NCBI GenBank assembly: GCA_031181585.1
Contig: JAPSKP010000032.1
Location: 1-32,353, forward strand
Length of the DNA stretch: 32,353 nucleotides
Direction of reading: 5' to 3'
From: Lysinibacillus sp.
Lineage (GTDB): Bacteria > Bacillota > Bacilli > Bacillales_A > Planococcaceae
The notes under the pieces were generated by a model. The model had not been told where the DNA came from and did not search any database. It saw only the letters and a list, made by a program, of their open reading frames with translations. Made by a program: the position numbers and the translations under genes. Positions 15,832-23,614 of the stretch are shown piece by piece (the stretch's first letter is position 1; each line of letters begins with the position of its first letter).

Positions 15832-16959
15832 CTATAGTAAGTCGTTGAATTGGCTCTGTGGATGAAATACGCCATATACCTCTGCTCGAATGAGTATTTT
15901 CCGGGCCCATTCATAGTGAGGTTTCATTTCATTCATTTTATTTGCATATTCACTTTTTTGAACGCCTACTGTTCCTGCCTGATTTCCTATAACATCTAGT
16001 GCATCCAGATACTCTTCATGCGTAACCACATGCATGGCGTTTACTATATTGATATGGGTTGGATGAATGATGGTTTTACCAATCAATCCATTTAAACGAT
16101 CTAGCTGTATCTCCCTGATGAGCCCCTCGGTAGTTGCTGTCATTTTTCTTGTCAGCATATTGCCTACCTCATAATTTTGAGACATCGGGGAATCAAAATA
16201 TTCCCACACGCTGCCAGATAGAACAAATGGATTCTCGCTTCTTCCAAAAACATTCAAAATATCAGCTAAACAGTCTCTTATAACGACAATATCATAGAGA
16301 CTTGTTTGCTGGGTACGGCGAATTCCATAGAGACCTGAGAAATCAGTAGTACCAATACGGACATTTAAAATAGCATCGTAATGCTTAATCAATTTTTCTC
16401 TGATCGTCAGCAGGGCATCATGTCTTTTTTCTTTATACAAAATATCGCTCGTCTCTAAAATAGGCATTCCGTAAAGTAAATACCCCTTAGTTCTTTGTGC
16501 TGCCAGCTCTCCTAGATATGCATCGGCATTATGCACAGAGAATTTCGGAAATACATAGCCTGTCAAATAGTGCTGTAGTGAACCGAGCAAGGATGTGACC
16601 TCCCCTAATTGCTCAGGGTTCCGCGGTCTTACAAATAATAATGGCAACTCATCGTGGGTAATTGCTCCTTGTTCAATCGCAGCTGCTAATACTTCAAATG
16701 TTTCATGTAAATTGTTTAATGCGGCTGTTACATGTAAATCACCTACCGCATCCTCCAAATCAATAACGACCGATGTCAAATTAGGGAACTTTCTGATAAT
16801 TAAATCTTGCGCAATCCTCGGCTTTGTAGCGGGCATGTATAGAGCGGCTCCCAAGCAATAAGCAAGGTACTCCCTAGCAGTATTTTTTGAAAAAAGAGTA
16901 GGCTGCTTATAAAAAATAGTCGTTAGATTTTCTTGAGGTAGTCCCATAAAAAAACGCAT
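15832..16959 (-). CDS. HpcH/HpaI aldolase / CitE-like lyase of the Ter module
   Basis: A 375-residue TIM-barrel protein of the citrate-lyase-beta / HpcH-HpaI superfamily. Visible motifs are YMPATKPR (41-48), VVIDLEDAVGD (64-74) with acidic residues near the Mg site, FVRPRNP (109-115), PILET with Glu169, NVRIGTTDFSGLYG (199-212), and IIHPTHI near the C-terminus. Such enzymes make or break C-C bonds of CoA esters or oxo acids; here a role in building a nucleoside-like metabolite is inferred from Ter-cluster membership. I start at ATG 16959 (MRFFMGLPQE) because GGAGG lies 6 bases before it; the frame opens 25 codons earlier but runs through a terminator-like hairpin. Confidence 0.82.
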   Translation of the reverse strand: MRFFMGLPQENLTTIFYKQPTLFSKNTAREYLAYCLGAALYMPATKPRIAQDLIIRKFPNLTSVVIDLEDAVGDLHVTAALNNLHETFEVLAAAIEQGAITHDELPLLFVRPRNPEQLGEVTSLLGSLQHYLTGYVFPKFSVHNADAYLGELAAQRTKGYLLYGMPILETSDILYKEKRHDALLTIREKLIKHYDAILNVRIGTTDFSGLYGIRRTQQTSLYDIVVIRDCLADILNVFGRSENPFVLSGSVWEYFDSPMSQNYEVGNMLTRKMTATTEGLIREIQLDRLNGLIGKTIIHPTHINIVNAMHVVTHEEYLDALDVIGNQAGTVGVQKSEYANKMNEMKPHYEWARKILIRAEVYGVFHPQSQFNDLL

Positions 16960-16976
16960 ATAAAACCTCCATTTGA

Positions 16977-17007
16977 AAAGAAAAAGCCGCCCCCTTTCGG
17001 AACGGCC
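16977..17007 (-). terminator. Internal terminator/attenuator between terD genes and the enzyme genes
   Basis: On the minus strand, GCCGTTCC pairs with GGGGCGGC (two G-U pairs) around a short GAAAG loop, then TTTTTCTTTTC. It lies between the third terD (stop 17048) and the CitE-like gene (start 16959). No strong promoter is seen after it, so it probably sets a ratio between TerD proteins and the downstream enzymes. Confidence 0.75.
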
Positions 17008-17047
17008 TCCTTTGTACTTTATTAAAGTGAGCAAAATGAGAAGCTAA

Positions 17048-17626
17048 TTACACTGATAAACCGTATGCTCGGACTAAAGCAGCCAATCCGCCCTGATAGC
17101 CCGATCCTACCGCATTGAATTTCCAGTCTTGATTGTGGCGATACAGCTCACAGAACACGACTGCCGTTTCGATAGAGAAATCTTCCCCTAAGTCAAAACG
17201 GAGTACTTCGTTATTTGTATCTTCATTTACCAATCGTACAAATGCATTAGTAACTTGACCAAAGTTCTGACGGCGTGCCTCTGCATCATGGATTGTTACC
17301 GTAAACGCTATACGGTCTACAGAAGACGGAACTTTCGATAAATCGACTTTAATCTGCTCATCGTCTCCGTCTCCCTCACCTGTACGGTTATCTCCTGTAT
17401 GGATGACGGAACCATCTGTGCTTTGTAAGTTGTTATAGAAGATAAAGTCTAAATCATTACGGCATTTTCCATCTGCTCCAAGCATAAAGACAGATGCATC
17501 CAAGTCAAAATCCTGGCCGCCGTCGAAATTCTTTACATCCCAACCTAAACCAATGATAATTCGCTGTAGGGATGGATCATTTTTAGTCAGGTCAATACGC
17601 TGCCCTTTGCTTAATTGAATTGCCAT
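17048..17626 (-). CDS. terD: TerD family calcium-binding stress protein (third copy)
   Basis: 192-residue TerD-domain protein resembling B. subtilis YceD/YceE. It begins [15 protein letters not shown]. Acidic calcium-binding elements are DFDLDAS (39-45) and [15 protein letters not shown] (76-90). The C-terminal half has [20 protein letters not shown] and the GSGYQGGL motif close to the end. TerD proteins are cytosolic, bind Ca2+ through these loops and are induced by envelope, metal or oxidative stress; a direct tellurite role is not implied. Start ATG 17626 follows AGGAGG; it lies 13 bases after the second terD gene. Confidence 0.93.
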   Translation of the reverse strand: MAIQLSKGQRIDLTKNDPSLQRIIIGLGWDVKNFDGGQDFDLDASVFMLGADGKCRNDLDFIFYNNLQSTDGSVIHTGDNRTGEGDGDDEQIKVDLSKVPSSVDRIAFTVTIHDAEARRQNFGQVTNAFVRLVNEDTNNEVLRFDLGEDFSIETAVVFCELYRHNQDWKFNAVGSGYQGGLAALVRAYGLSV

Positions 17627-17639
17627 ATGAATCCTCCTC

Positions 17640-18221
17640 TTACCCTACCTGTAAACCAAAGTCGTTACATAAGGCAGCAAGACCACCCTGATAGCCAGAA
17701 CCGATTGCTGAGAATTTCCACTCTCCACCATGACGGTATAATTCACCTACTACAAGTGCTGTTTCGATAGAGAAATCTTCACCTAAGTCATAACGGATTA
17801 TTTCCTGACCGTTAGCATCATTTACGATACGGATAAAGGCATTCGATACCATACCGAAGTTTTGATTACGGCTTTCTGCATCATGAATTGTTACAGTGAA
17901 TGTGATTTTTTGGATAGTAGATGGTACTTCATTCAATGTCACATATACTACTTCATCATCGCCATCGCCATCGCCTGTCAAATTATCTCCTGAGTGGACA
18001 ACTGATCCGTTTCCACCCGTTGTGTTGTTATAGAAAACGAAGTCGCTTGGATCTTTTACTTTCCCTGTTTCATCCAACAGGAAAATAGATGTATCAAGAT
18101 CGAAGTCGTTTCCGCCATCATATTTGTTTGTATCCCAGCCTAAACCAATCATCACTTTTTGCAGACCTGGATTTGTTTTCGTTAAATCAACTTTTTGACC
18201 TTTTGCTAATGAAATTACCAT
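17640..18221 (-). CDS. terD: TerD family calcium-binding stress protein (second copy)
   Basis: 193-residue TerD protein, closest in layout to the third copy: [27 protein letters not shown] (39-45), [15 protein letters not shown] (76-90), [31 protein letters not shown]. Start ATG 18221 has a GGGGGAAG ribosome site about 6 bases upstream. It sits 20 bases after the first copy and 13 before the third, so the three form one tandem set derived by duplication, with the third copy nearest in sequence. All calcium-loop acids are kept. Confidence 0.93.
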   Translation of the reverse strand: MVISLAKGQKVDLTKTNPGLQKVMIGLGWDTNKYDGGNDFDLDTSIFLLDETGKVKDPSDFVFYNNTTGGNGSVVHSGDNLTGDGDGDDEVVYVTLNEVPSTIQKITFTVTIHDAESRNQNFGMVSNAFIRIVNDANGQEIIRYDLGEDFSIETALVVGELYRHGGEWKFSAIGSGYQGGLAALCNDFGLQVG

Positions 18222-18241
18222 TTTTTACTTCCCCCTTTTTA

Positions 18242-18859
18242 TTATGTAAATCGGGCACAGACTTCGCCAAGCTTCTTATCCTGCGTAGCGGTACCTGTTG
18301 CACCGAATTTCCATTCGTTATTGTGACGATAAATTTCCCCCGTAATAAGGGCTGTTTGATTTTGATAATCTTCCGATAAATTATAGCGAATTAATTCATT
18401 ATTTGTCCCCGGCTCTAAGACACGGATATACGCATTACGAATCATACCGAAATGCTGCTGACGGCTTTGCGCCTCATAAATGTTCACTACGAATACTAAT
18501 TTATTAAATTGCGCTGGCACGGCACTTAGATTAATTGTGATTACTTCATCATCGCCATCCCCATCGCCAGTTAAATTATCTCCTGAATGTACGACTGACC
18601 CGCATGCACTCGCTTTTCTGCCAAAGTAGACAACATCCTCCTGACGAGCAAGTTTATCATTCTGCAGCATTAAAACAGATGCATCACAGTCGATATTGGG
18701 CTTTGAACTGCCTCCGCCTCCGAAAAGACCGCCTAAAAAGCCGCCTCCGCCGCTTTTTTGTTCAACCGGATCCCAGCCGAGTCCAACGACGATTTTACTT
18801 AATCCAGCGTTTCCTTTTGTTAAATCAACACGCTGACCTTTTTGAAGATTTACTACCAA
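18242..18859 (-). CDS. terD: TerD family protein with glycine-rich insert (first copy)
   Basis: 205-residue TerD protein. The frame is open to 18895, but the family N-terminus (VVNLQKGQRVDLTK) and an AAGGAAG site 9 bases upstream place the start at TTG 18859. Between the LGWDP strand and the acidic strand it carries an insert, SGGGGFLGGLFGGGGSS (about 36-52), missing from the other two TerD copies but echoed in the TerA-like protein. The DCDASVLML strand and [15 protein letters not shown] loop are intact. It lies 85 bases after yceG; a TTGGAA / TAATAT pair in that gap could be a weak extra promoter. Confidence 0.88.
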   Translation of the reverse strand: MVVNLQKGQRVDLTKGNAGLSKIVVGLGWDPVEQKSGGGGFLGGLFGGGGSSKPNIDCDASVLMLQNDKLARQEDVVYFGRKASACGSVVHSGDNLTGDGDGDDEVITINLSAVPAQFNKLVFVVNIYEAQSRQQHFGMIRNAYIRVLEPGTNNELIRYNLSEDYQNQTALITGEIYRHNNEWKFGATGTATQDKKLGEVCARFT

Positions 18860-18944
18860 TCGAGCACACTTCCTTCCGTTCAAATTATCCAACAATTAAA
18901 TATTACCATTTCTAATAACGCATTTCCAAAAAATGCTCCACCTT

Positions 18945-20579
18945 TTAAAAGTCCCTGCGCTTCATCCGATCGAGAATATTTTTTAAGGAAAGACGTTTAG
19001 TTTCTTTCGGCGCTTTCTTTTCCTGCAAAATTTCTTTTAATGTTAGATGGAATTCGATTTTTTCCAGTCTATGTGTCATCACGAGCGGCTCAGTCAGAAA
19101 GAGCTCGATATTCGTGCTTCCGCCTGGTGAGAAAATAAAAACATCAAACCCTAAAAACGCTAAAAATACTAATAAAACAGCATCCCCTCGCTGCATCTTT
19201 GCATCTTCTTCAATGAACAAAACGTATTTTGGGTTCTCGTAGCTATAGTCAAATTGACGGTAAAGCCGAAGTGTTTCTTCCTGCAGCTTGAATAGCTGCC
19301 CCATAATATACCCCTTGTAGTCCACATCTGATTCATGCGGCAGCCGCTCCACGATTTTCAAATCGATTAAACGGATAATTGTTTTTGCTATATTGCGCTG
19401 GTTCGCGACTGGCAGCTCCTTGTATGGCCAATTGCGCATCTCAATCATTTTCTCAGCATCCAGCTCCCCATTTGCGCTCGCATCCTGAACATAGTACTGC
19501 ATGTTCGCCCGCTGCGGCTCAATCAACGGAAATGTATGAACGATTTGAGAAAGCGGGTTTTCTTTCAATCGTTTCAGCTGATCTACATATTCCTGCAAAT
19601 TCGCTGCGACCCCGTCTATTTTTCCAAAGATGACTGGAAGATATACATATTCATCATCCGCATCGAATCCTTCCCTGTGCTCCATTTTCGCTTCGCTAAC
19701 GATGAACATTTCATCATAGGTCGTATTCAGCATGACTGCACGTGTTTCATGGTCAAGGTATTTCCACGGATAATTGAGTTTTGAAGACTCATAGAAGTTT
19801 TGCTTCATTGTTTCATACGTCCGCGCTGTTACCGTCTGAACCTGAAGCGGTTTTTCATGAGGAAACTCAAATAATATACTCGTAGTCGCAAGCTTTGTTA
19901 CTGGCACTCCAAAAAGACCGTACTTCTCTAATGGATTTTCTCCTGTAGGTTCAAAAATAACAACATCACACCCGAACAAATAAAGGAAGTAAACGAAATA
20001 TGCCTCACTTTCCGTCATCGGTCCATACCAAAGGATTTTTGGCATCTGTTCCTCAAATTGCACTTCCTGCATCCAAAGAGGGAAATAGTGCTTCGACCAT
20101 TTCACTAAATCTAAGAAAATGCGTTGAAGATTGGGATGGGATAGTCTAGGATATTTTTGGTCCATCAGCTCCAGCCATTTTTTAAAAGCATCTACCATCT
20201 GCTGCTTGTATGGTGTAGTCGTCAAAGGAAGTAATTGCCGGGCTGCAAAAAAAGCCAGCATTCGGTTTAAGGATAACGGCGACTGTTTATGTATTTGTAG
20301 GATGTTTACAATCTCTGTTCGTGTCTCAGCATCGATTGCTTTCGGTAAAGAATCAAACAATAACGTCCAGCCAATCGGCAATGATTTCAGATTATATAAA
20401 TATTCCTTCATCGTATGCTCATCGTCGAAAATACCGAGCATAACCTGAGCGATTCGCGTGTATTGAATTGTTGTATCGCTTTTTGTATAGATAGGTCTCG
20501 ATGCTAACGGTTGCGTAATGATACTCTCCCATTGCTGTGCTGACGGGTCAGTATAATCGAGTGGTTGAAATATGATCAC
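18945..20579 (-). CDS. yceG: YceG family protein, putative biosynthetic-module component
   Basis: A large protein like B. subtilis YceG (Pfam YceG_bac, described as a putative component of the Ter-linked biosynthetic module). 544 residues from GTG 20579, with AGAGGTG about 6 bases upstream; a GTG three codons earlier overlaps that site. It is soluble, with no membrane segment. Two similar halves can be made out: YFVYFLYLFGCDVVIFEPTGENPLEKYGLFG near 210-240 and LLVFLAFLGFDVFIFSPGGSTNIELF near 475-500, an internal repeat of a Rossmann-like 'GxDVxIFxPxG' motif. This may mean it arose by duplication. No enzyme activity is established. Confidence 0.82.
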   Translation of the reverse strand: MIIFQPLDYTDPSAQQWESIITQPLASRPIYTKSDTTIQYTRIAQVMLGIFDDEHTMKEYLYNLKSLPIGWTLLFDSLPKAIDAETRTEIVNILQIHKQSPLSLNRMLAFFAARQLLPLTTTPYKQQMVDAFKKWLELMDQKYPRLSHPNLQRIFLDLVKWSKHYFPLWMQEVQFEEQMPKILWYGPMTESEAYFVYFLYLFGCDVVIFEPTGENPLEKYGLFGVPVTKLATTSILFEFPHEKPLQVQTVTARTYETMKQNFYESSKLNYPWKYLDHETRAVMLNTTYDEMFIVSEAKMEHREGFDADDEYVYLPVIFGKIDGVAANLQEYVDQLKRLKENPLSQIVHTFPLIEPQRANMQYYVQDASANGELDAEKMIEMRNWPYKELPVANQRNIAKTIIRLIDLKIVERLPHESDVDYKGYIMGQLFKLQEETLRLYRQFDYSYENPKYVLFIEEDAKMQRGDAVLLVFLAFLGFDVFIFSPGGSTNIELFLTEPLVMTHRLEKIEFHLTLKEILQEKKAPKETKRLSLKNILDRMKRRDF

Positions 20580-20588
20580 TAGGCTCAC

Positions 20589-20691
20589 CTCTTTTATTTA
20601 GCAAATTCATTTAAATTATACTTTATTTTATACGACAAGAGTATGAATCGCTCTTCTAACGTCTGAATTTTTTTACAACTTTTTCCTCGAC
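20589..20691. other. Leader region of yceG
   Basis: AT-rich 100 bases between the terC terminator and yceG, holding a minus-strand TATAAT and a TATAAAAT but no good -35 at standard spacing. A promoter is expected here because terC is terminated just upstream, but I cannot define it, and I saw no clear sigma-B or extracytoplasmic-sigma consensus. Confidence 0.35.
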
Positions 20692-20721
20692 AAAAAAAAG
20701 GAGGCTTATTAAGAAGCCCCC
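20692..20721 (-). terminator. Terminator of the terC-like gene
   Basis: On the minus strand, GGGGGCTT pairs with AAGCCTCC (one G-U), followed by eight T. It begins 7 bases after the TerC gene, separating it from yceG. Confidence 0.9.
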
Positions 20722-20727
20722 TTATCA

Positions 20728-21480
20728 TTACAATGTACGTTCTTTTCCCTTTTTCGCAAAATGAATAAGAATCGTAACAGCGAACGCGATAATTAAAATA
20801 GCGAAGAATGCATAATTAGAGATATGAATTCCTACGATGCTCAGCAGCATCTTCAACGCAATGATTCCGATTAAAATAAACGCTGTCGTTTCCAATTCCG
20901 GAATTTTATCGATTAATGTAACGAAAAATCCAGCAATAGTACGCATCATTAAAATCCCAATCATCCCGCCGATTAACAGTACCCATACTTTATCTGAAAT
21001 AGCGAATGCCGCCAAAATGGAGTCAACAGAGAAGGCAATATCCATTAGTTCAACAGAAATGACTGTCGCCCAGAAAACACCAAATACCCGTACAAGCCAG
21101 CTCTGCTTATTAAATTCCTTTCCTTCCTCTCCATCATTCGATTTTTTAATGAAATGAGAAATAGAAATCCACGCCAGGTAGGCTCCACCCAATAACTTGA
21201 TAAACCAGAATTTCACGAGATATACACCAATTCCGATAAATAAAAAACGGAAGAAATAAGCCCCGATCAATCCGTAAAGTAACGCCTTTTTACGCTGTTT
21301 TTCTGGTAAGTGTTTCACGAGAATCGCCAGAACAAGGGCGTTGTCAGCTGATAAAAGCCCCTCGATGATCACTAATGAAAAAATAAGCCCCCAGGAGACG
21401 GGGTCTGTCAATACTTCAACCCACATATGCCAATCAAAAAACAACGCATATGTGTGTAATATTTGATTAATAACATCCAA
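20728..21480 (-). CDS. yceF: TerC family membrane protein (YceF-like, probable manganese exporter)
   Basis: 250-residue integral membrane protein with seven to eight helices. Both TerC signature motifs are complete: EGLLSADNA (40-48) and SVELMDIAFSVDSILA (142-157), with acidic residues inside helices suited to cation transport. B. subtilis YceF and YkoY are TerC proteins linked to Mn2+ export and metalation of secreted enzymes; this copy lies next to yceG and terD genes, as yceF does. Start ATG 21480, with AAGGTGGGG about 12 bases upstream. The gene has its own terminator, so it is a separate transcript or partly read into yceG. No yybP-ykoY manganese riboswitch was recognised upstream. Confidence 0.9.
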   Translation of the reverse strand: MDVINQILHTYALFFDWHMWVEVLTDPVSWGLIFSLVIIEGLLSADNALVLAILVKHLPEKQRKKALLYGLIGAYFFRFLFIGIGVYLVKFWFIKLLGGAYLAWISISHFIKKSNDGEEGKEFNKQSWLVRVFGVFWATVISVELMDIAFSVDSILAAFAISDKVWVLLIGGMIGILMMRTIAGFFVTLIDKIPELETTAFILIGIIALKMLLSIVGIHISNYAFFAILIIAFAVTILIHFAKKGKERTL

Positions 21481-21832
21481 ATTTAATCCCCACCTTATAT
21501 TTCGCTGAAAATTACTTACTAGAGCGTATTTAAATAGTAGTATATATTTATTTTCAAAACCACCAGCTTGTAAATAACTAGAAAGTAATTTACCTAATTA
21601 AGTAATTAGAAACATTACATCAATTATACTATCCGTCTAATCATCGCTCTCCTCTATACTGATAAACTTTATACAACAGATTGCCGGCAATTCTTCACCA
21701 CATTACTGCCCCACTTAGTGATTCAAATTATGTAGGAAAAGCTTCTACATTTTTGGTGCACGTATTCTCTATTTAGGACAATACATAGCGCTTCTCTATT
21801 CCCTTTACAGCCCTATAGTTAATCCTTTCTAA
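21481..21832. other. Intergenic region upstream of the terC-like gene
   Basis: I see no gene. On the minus strand, TTGAAA, 17 bases and TTTAAA lie about 45-75 bases before the TerC start as a weak promoter candidate. A second candidate TATAAT lies further upstream, with a poor -35. No riboswitch fold was recognised. Confidence 0.35.
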
Positions 21833-21874
21833 AAAAAGCTGGAGAAGCGGTGAACACCGCTTCTCCAGCTTTTT
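21833..21874. terminator. Strong palindromic terminator after tcyP
   Basis: AAAAAGCTGGAGAAGCGGTG and its exact complement are separated by a 2-base loop: a 20-bp perfect stem, A/T-rich at both ends and so usable from either side. It lies 124 bases past the tcyP stop. Confidence 0.93.
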
Positions 21875-21997
21875 ATAATAGCCAGCTATTTATAGTATTT
21901 TCCTAAAGCATCATTTTATATAATAAAAAAATGCTTTTAAATAAAGAATATATTTAAGTAATAGGCGTCTCGTACTTTTCACTTTCCTATCTTACAC

Positions 21998-23389
21998 TCA
22001 CGATTCCACTAGCGGCCTTTCATCGGCAGGTGCATTATACACCTGCATATCAAGCTCTCCTGTAAGCCGTGCAGTGGTTACACCGGCTGTCATAGAGCCG
22101 CTTACGTTTAATGCTGTCCTTCCCATATCAATTAATGGTTCAACAGAGATGAGAATACCTGCAAGTGCCAGAGGTAAATCTAATGCCGAGAGAACGAGAA
22201 TGGCGGCAAAAGTGGCACCCCCGCCTACTCCTGCAACACCAAACGAACTGATGGCTACTATCAACACAACAGAGGCCAAAAATGTTGGATTAAGGGGATC
22301 AATTCCAGCCATAGGGGCAATCATTACAGCTAACATAGCCGGGTACACCCCCGCACATCCATTTTGGCCGATAGATAAGCCAAATGAGCCGGAGAAGTTT
22401 GCGATTCCCTCTGGTACACCGAGCCGTTTTGTCTGCGTCTGAATATTCATCGGCAGCGTACCCGCCGATGTCCGGGAAGTAAAGGCAAACAACAAGGTTT
22501 CCGCCGTTTTTTTCACATATGTGAGCGGACGCAAGCCTGTAGCAGACAAAATAAGTAAGTGGATAATGAACACAATGAGAAGTGCTGCATAACTGGCTAC
22601 TACAAATCTGCCTAACGCATAAATAGCGTCAAAATCACTTGTCGCTATAGTCCTTGCCATAATCGCAAGGATGCCGTACGGTGTGAGTCTCAGTACAATA
22701 CGTACTACTCCCATGATTAATGCATGAAGAGCATCAATACCCTTTGTAATCGCTGCAGCGTTATCCGGCTCTCTACGTGCAAGTTGAAGATAAGCAAATC
22801 CTAGAAATGCTGCAAATATAACAACAGCAATAGTAGAAGTAGCACGAGCACCGGTTAAATCATAAAATGGGTTGGCTGGGAACAGCTCTAAAATCTGCTG
22901 AGGCAAGGTGGCCCCCTGCATCGTTTCAGCACGCTCAATCAATGCCTCTCCCCGGGCCAATTCTTCTTCTCCCTGTATAATCTGGTCTCCCTGTAAATCA
23001 AATACGACCGTTGTTCCGATTCCTATTACTGCCGAGATAGCGGTGGTACCGATCAGTAACGCTAAAATTAACAGGGCCACCTTTCCTAAATTCCTTCCAG
23101 TTGTCATCTTTGTAAAAGCTGCTAAAATGGAAATGAATACAAGTGGTATAGCAATCATCTGCAGCAATTTTACATAACCATTTCCGACTATGTTATACCA
23201 TGGCATACTGTTAACAATTTCTTCAGAGCTGGCACCATAGAGAAGCTGTAATGCTGCTCCAAGGACTACACCAAATCCAAGGCCGATCAATACAAGAACC
23301 GAAAATTTGACGCCTCTTTTCTTCAGACTATAAAGTACAGCCATTAATACCAGCATTAACCCCACATTGATCAGTATGATAATATTCAC
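21998..23389 (-). CDS. tcyP: L-cystine uptake protein TcyP (DAACS sodium/proton symporter)
   Basis: 463 residues, the same length as B. subtilis TcyP (YhcL). It has the dicarboxylate/amino acid:cation symporter fold with about eight membrane helices and two re-entrant hairpins. The conserved stretch FAFTSRTSAGTLPMNIQTQ (first hairpin, serine-rich) and GSFGLSIGQNGCAGVYPAML, then SSFGVAGVGGGATFAAILV (second hairpin) and ISVEPLIDMGRTALNVSGSM are all intact. The ELFPANPFYDLTGARATSTI segment is typical of TcyP. The GTG 23389 start has AGGAGGAAG upstream. Divergent from ilvA. In B. subtilis it is controlled by CymR; I could not identify a convincing CymR box. Confidence 0.9.
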   Translation of the reverse strand: MNIIILINVGLMLVLMAVLYSLKKRGVKFSVLVLIGLGFGVVLGAALQLLYGASSEEIVNSMPWYNIVGNGYVKLLQMIAIPLVFISILAAFTKMTTGRNLGKVALLILALLIGTTAISAVIGIGTTVVFDLQGDQIIQGEEELARGEALIERAETMQGATLPQQILELFPANPFYDLTGARATSTIAVVIFAAFLGFAYLQLARREPDNAAAITKGIDALHALIMGVVRIVLRLTPYGILAIMARTIATSDFDAIYALGRFVVASYAALLIVFIIHLLILSATGLRPLTYVKKTAETLLFAFTSRTSAGTLPMNIQTQTKRLGVPEGIANFSGSFGLSIGQNGCAGVYPAMLAVMIAPMAGIDPLNPTFLASVVLIVAISSFGVAGVGGGATFAAILVLSALDLPLALAGILISVEPLIDMGRTALNVSGSMTAGVTTARLTGELDMQVYNAPADERPLVES

Positions 23390-23614
23390 CTAGCTTCCTC
23401 CTAAACATTTTCTACTATCATATGCGGACCTCTACATAATTCATACAAAACAGGTAAGATTTATATTTAGACTAAATTTTATAAAAAAGCTCGAATAGAG
23501 CGCTTTCATTATGAACATTTTCTAAATTATTAGAATAAAGGGAATTCTAGAGACATTTTTTCTGAATTTTATGATAAAATGAGTCAATGTTTTGAATATG
23601 GAGGTTACATATAG

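Noticed and set aside
11954-21480. Reading the Ter genes as a tellurite-resistance determinant in the literal sense
   Set aside because: The family name is historical; gene content points to general metal/envelope stress and a metabolite pathway, and nothing shows tellurite as the substrate.
21481-21700. Possible yybP-ykoY manganese riboswitch before the terC-like gene
   Set aside because: I searched by eye for its conserved segments and saw none, although TerC genes often carry it.
23525-23550. GGAATT sequence between tcyP and ilvA as a CymR box
   Set aside because: Only the core matches; the rest of the consensus is poor and it is about 150 bases from tcyP.
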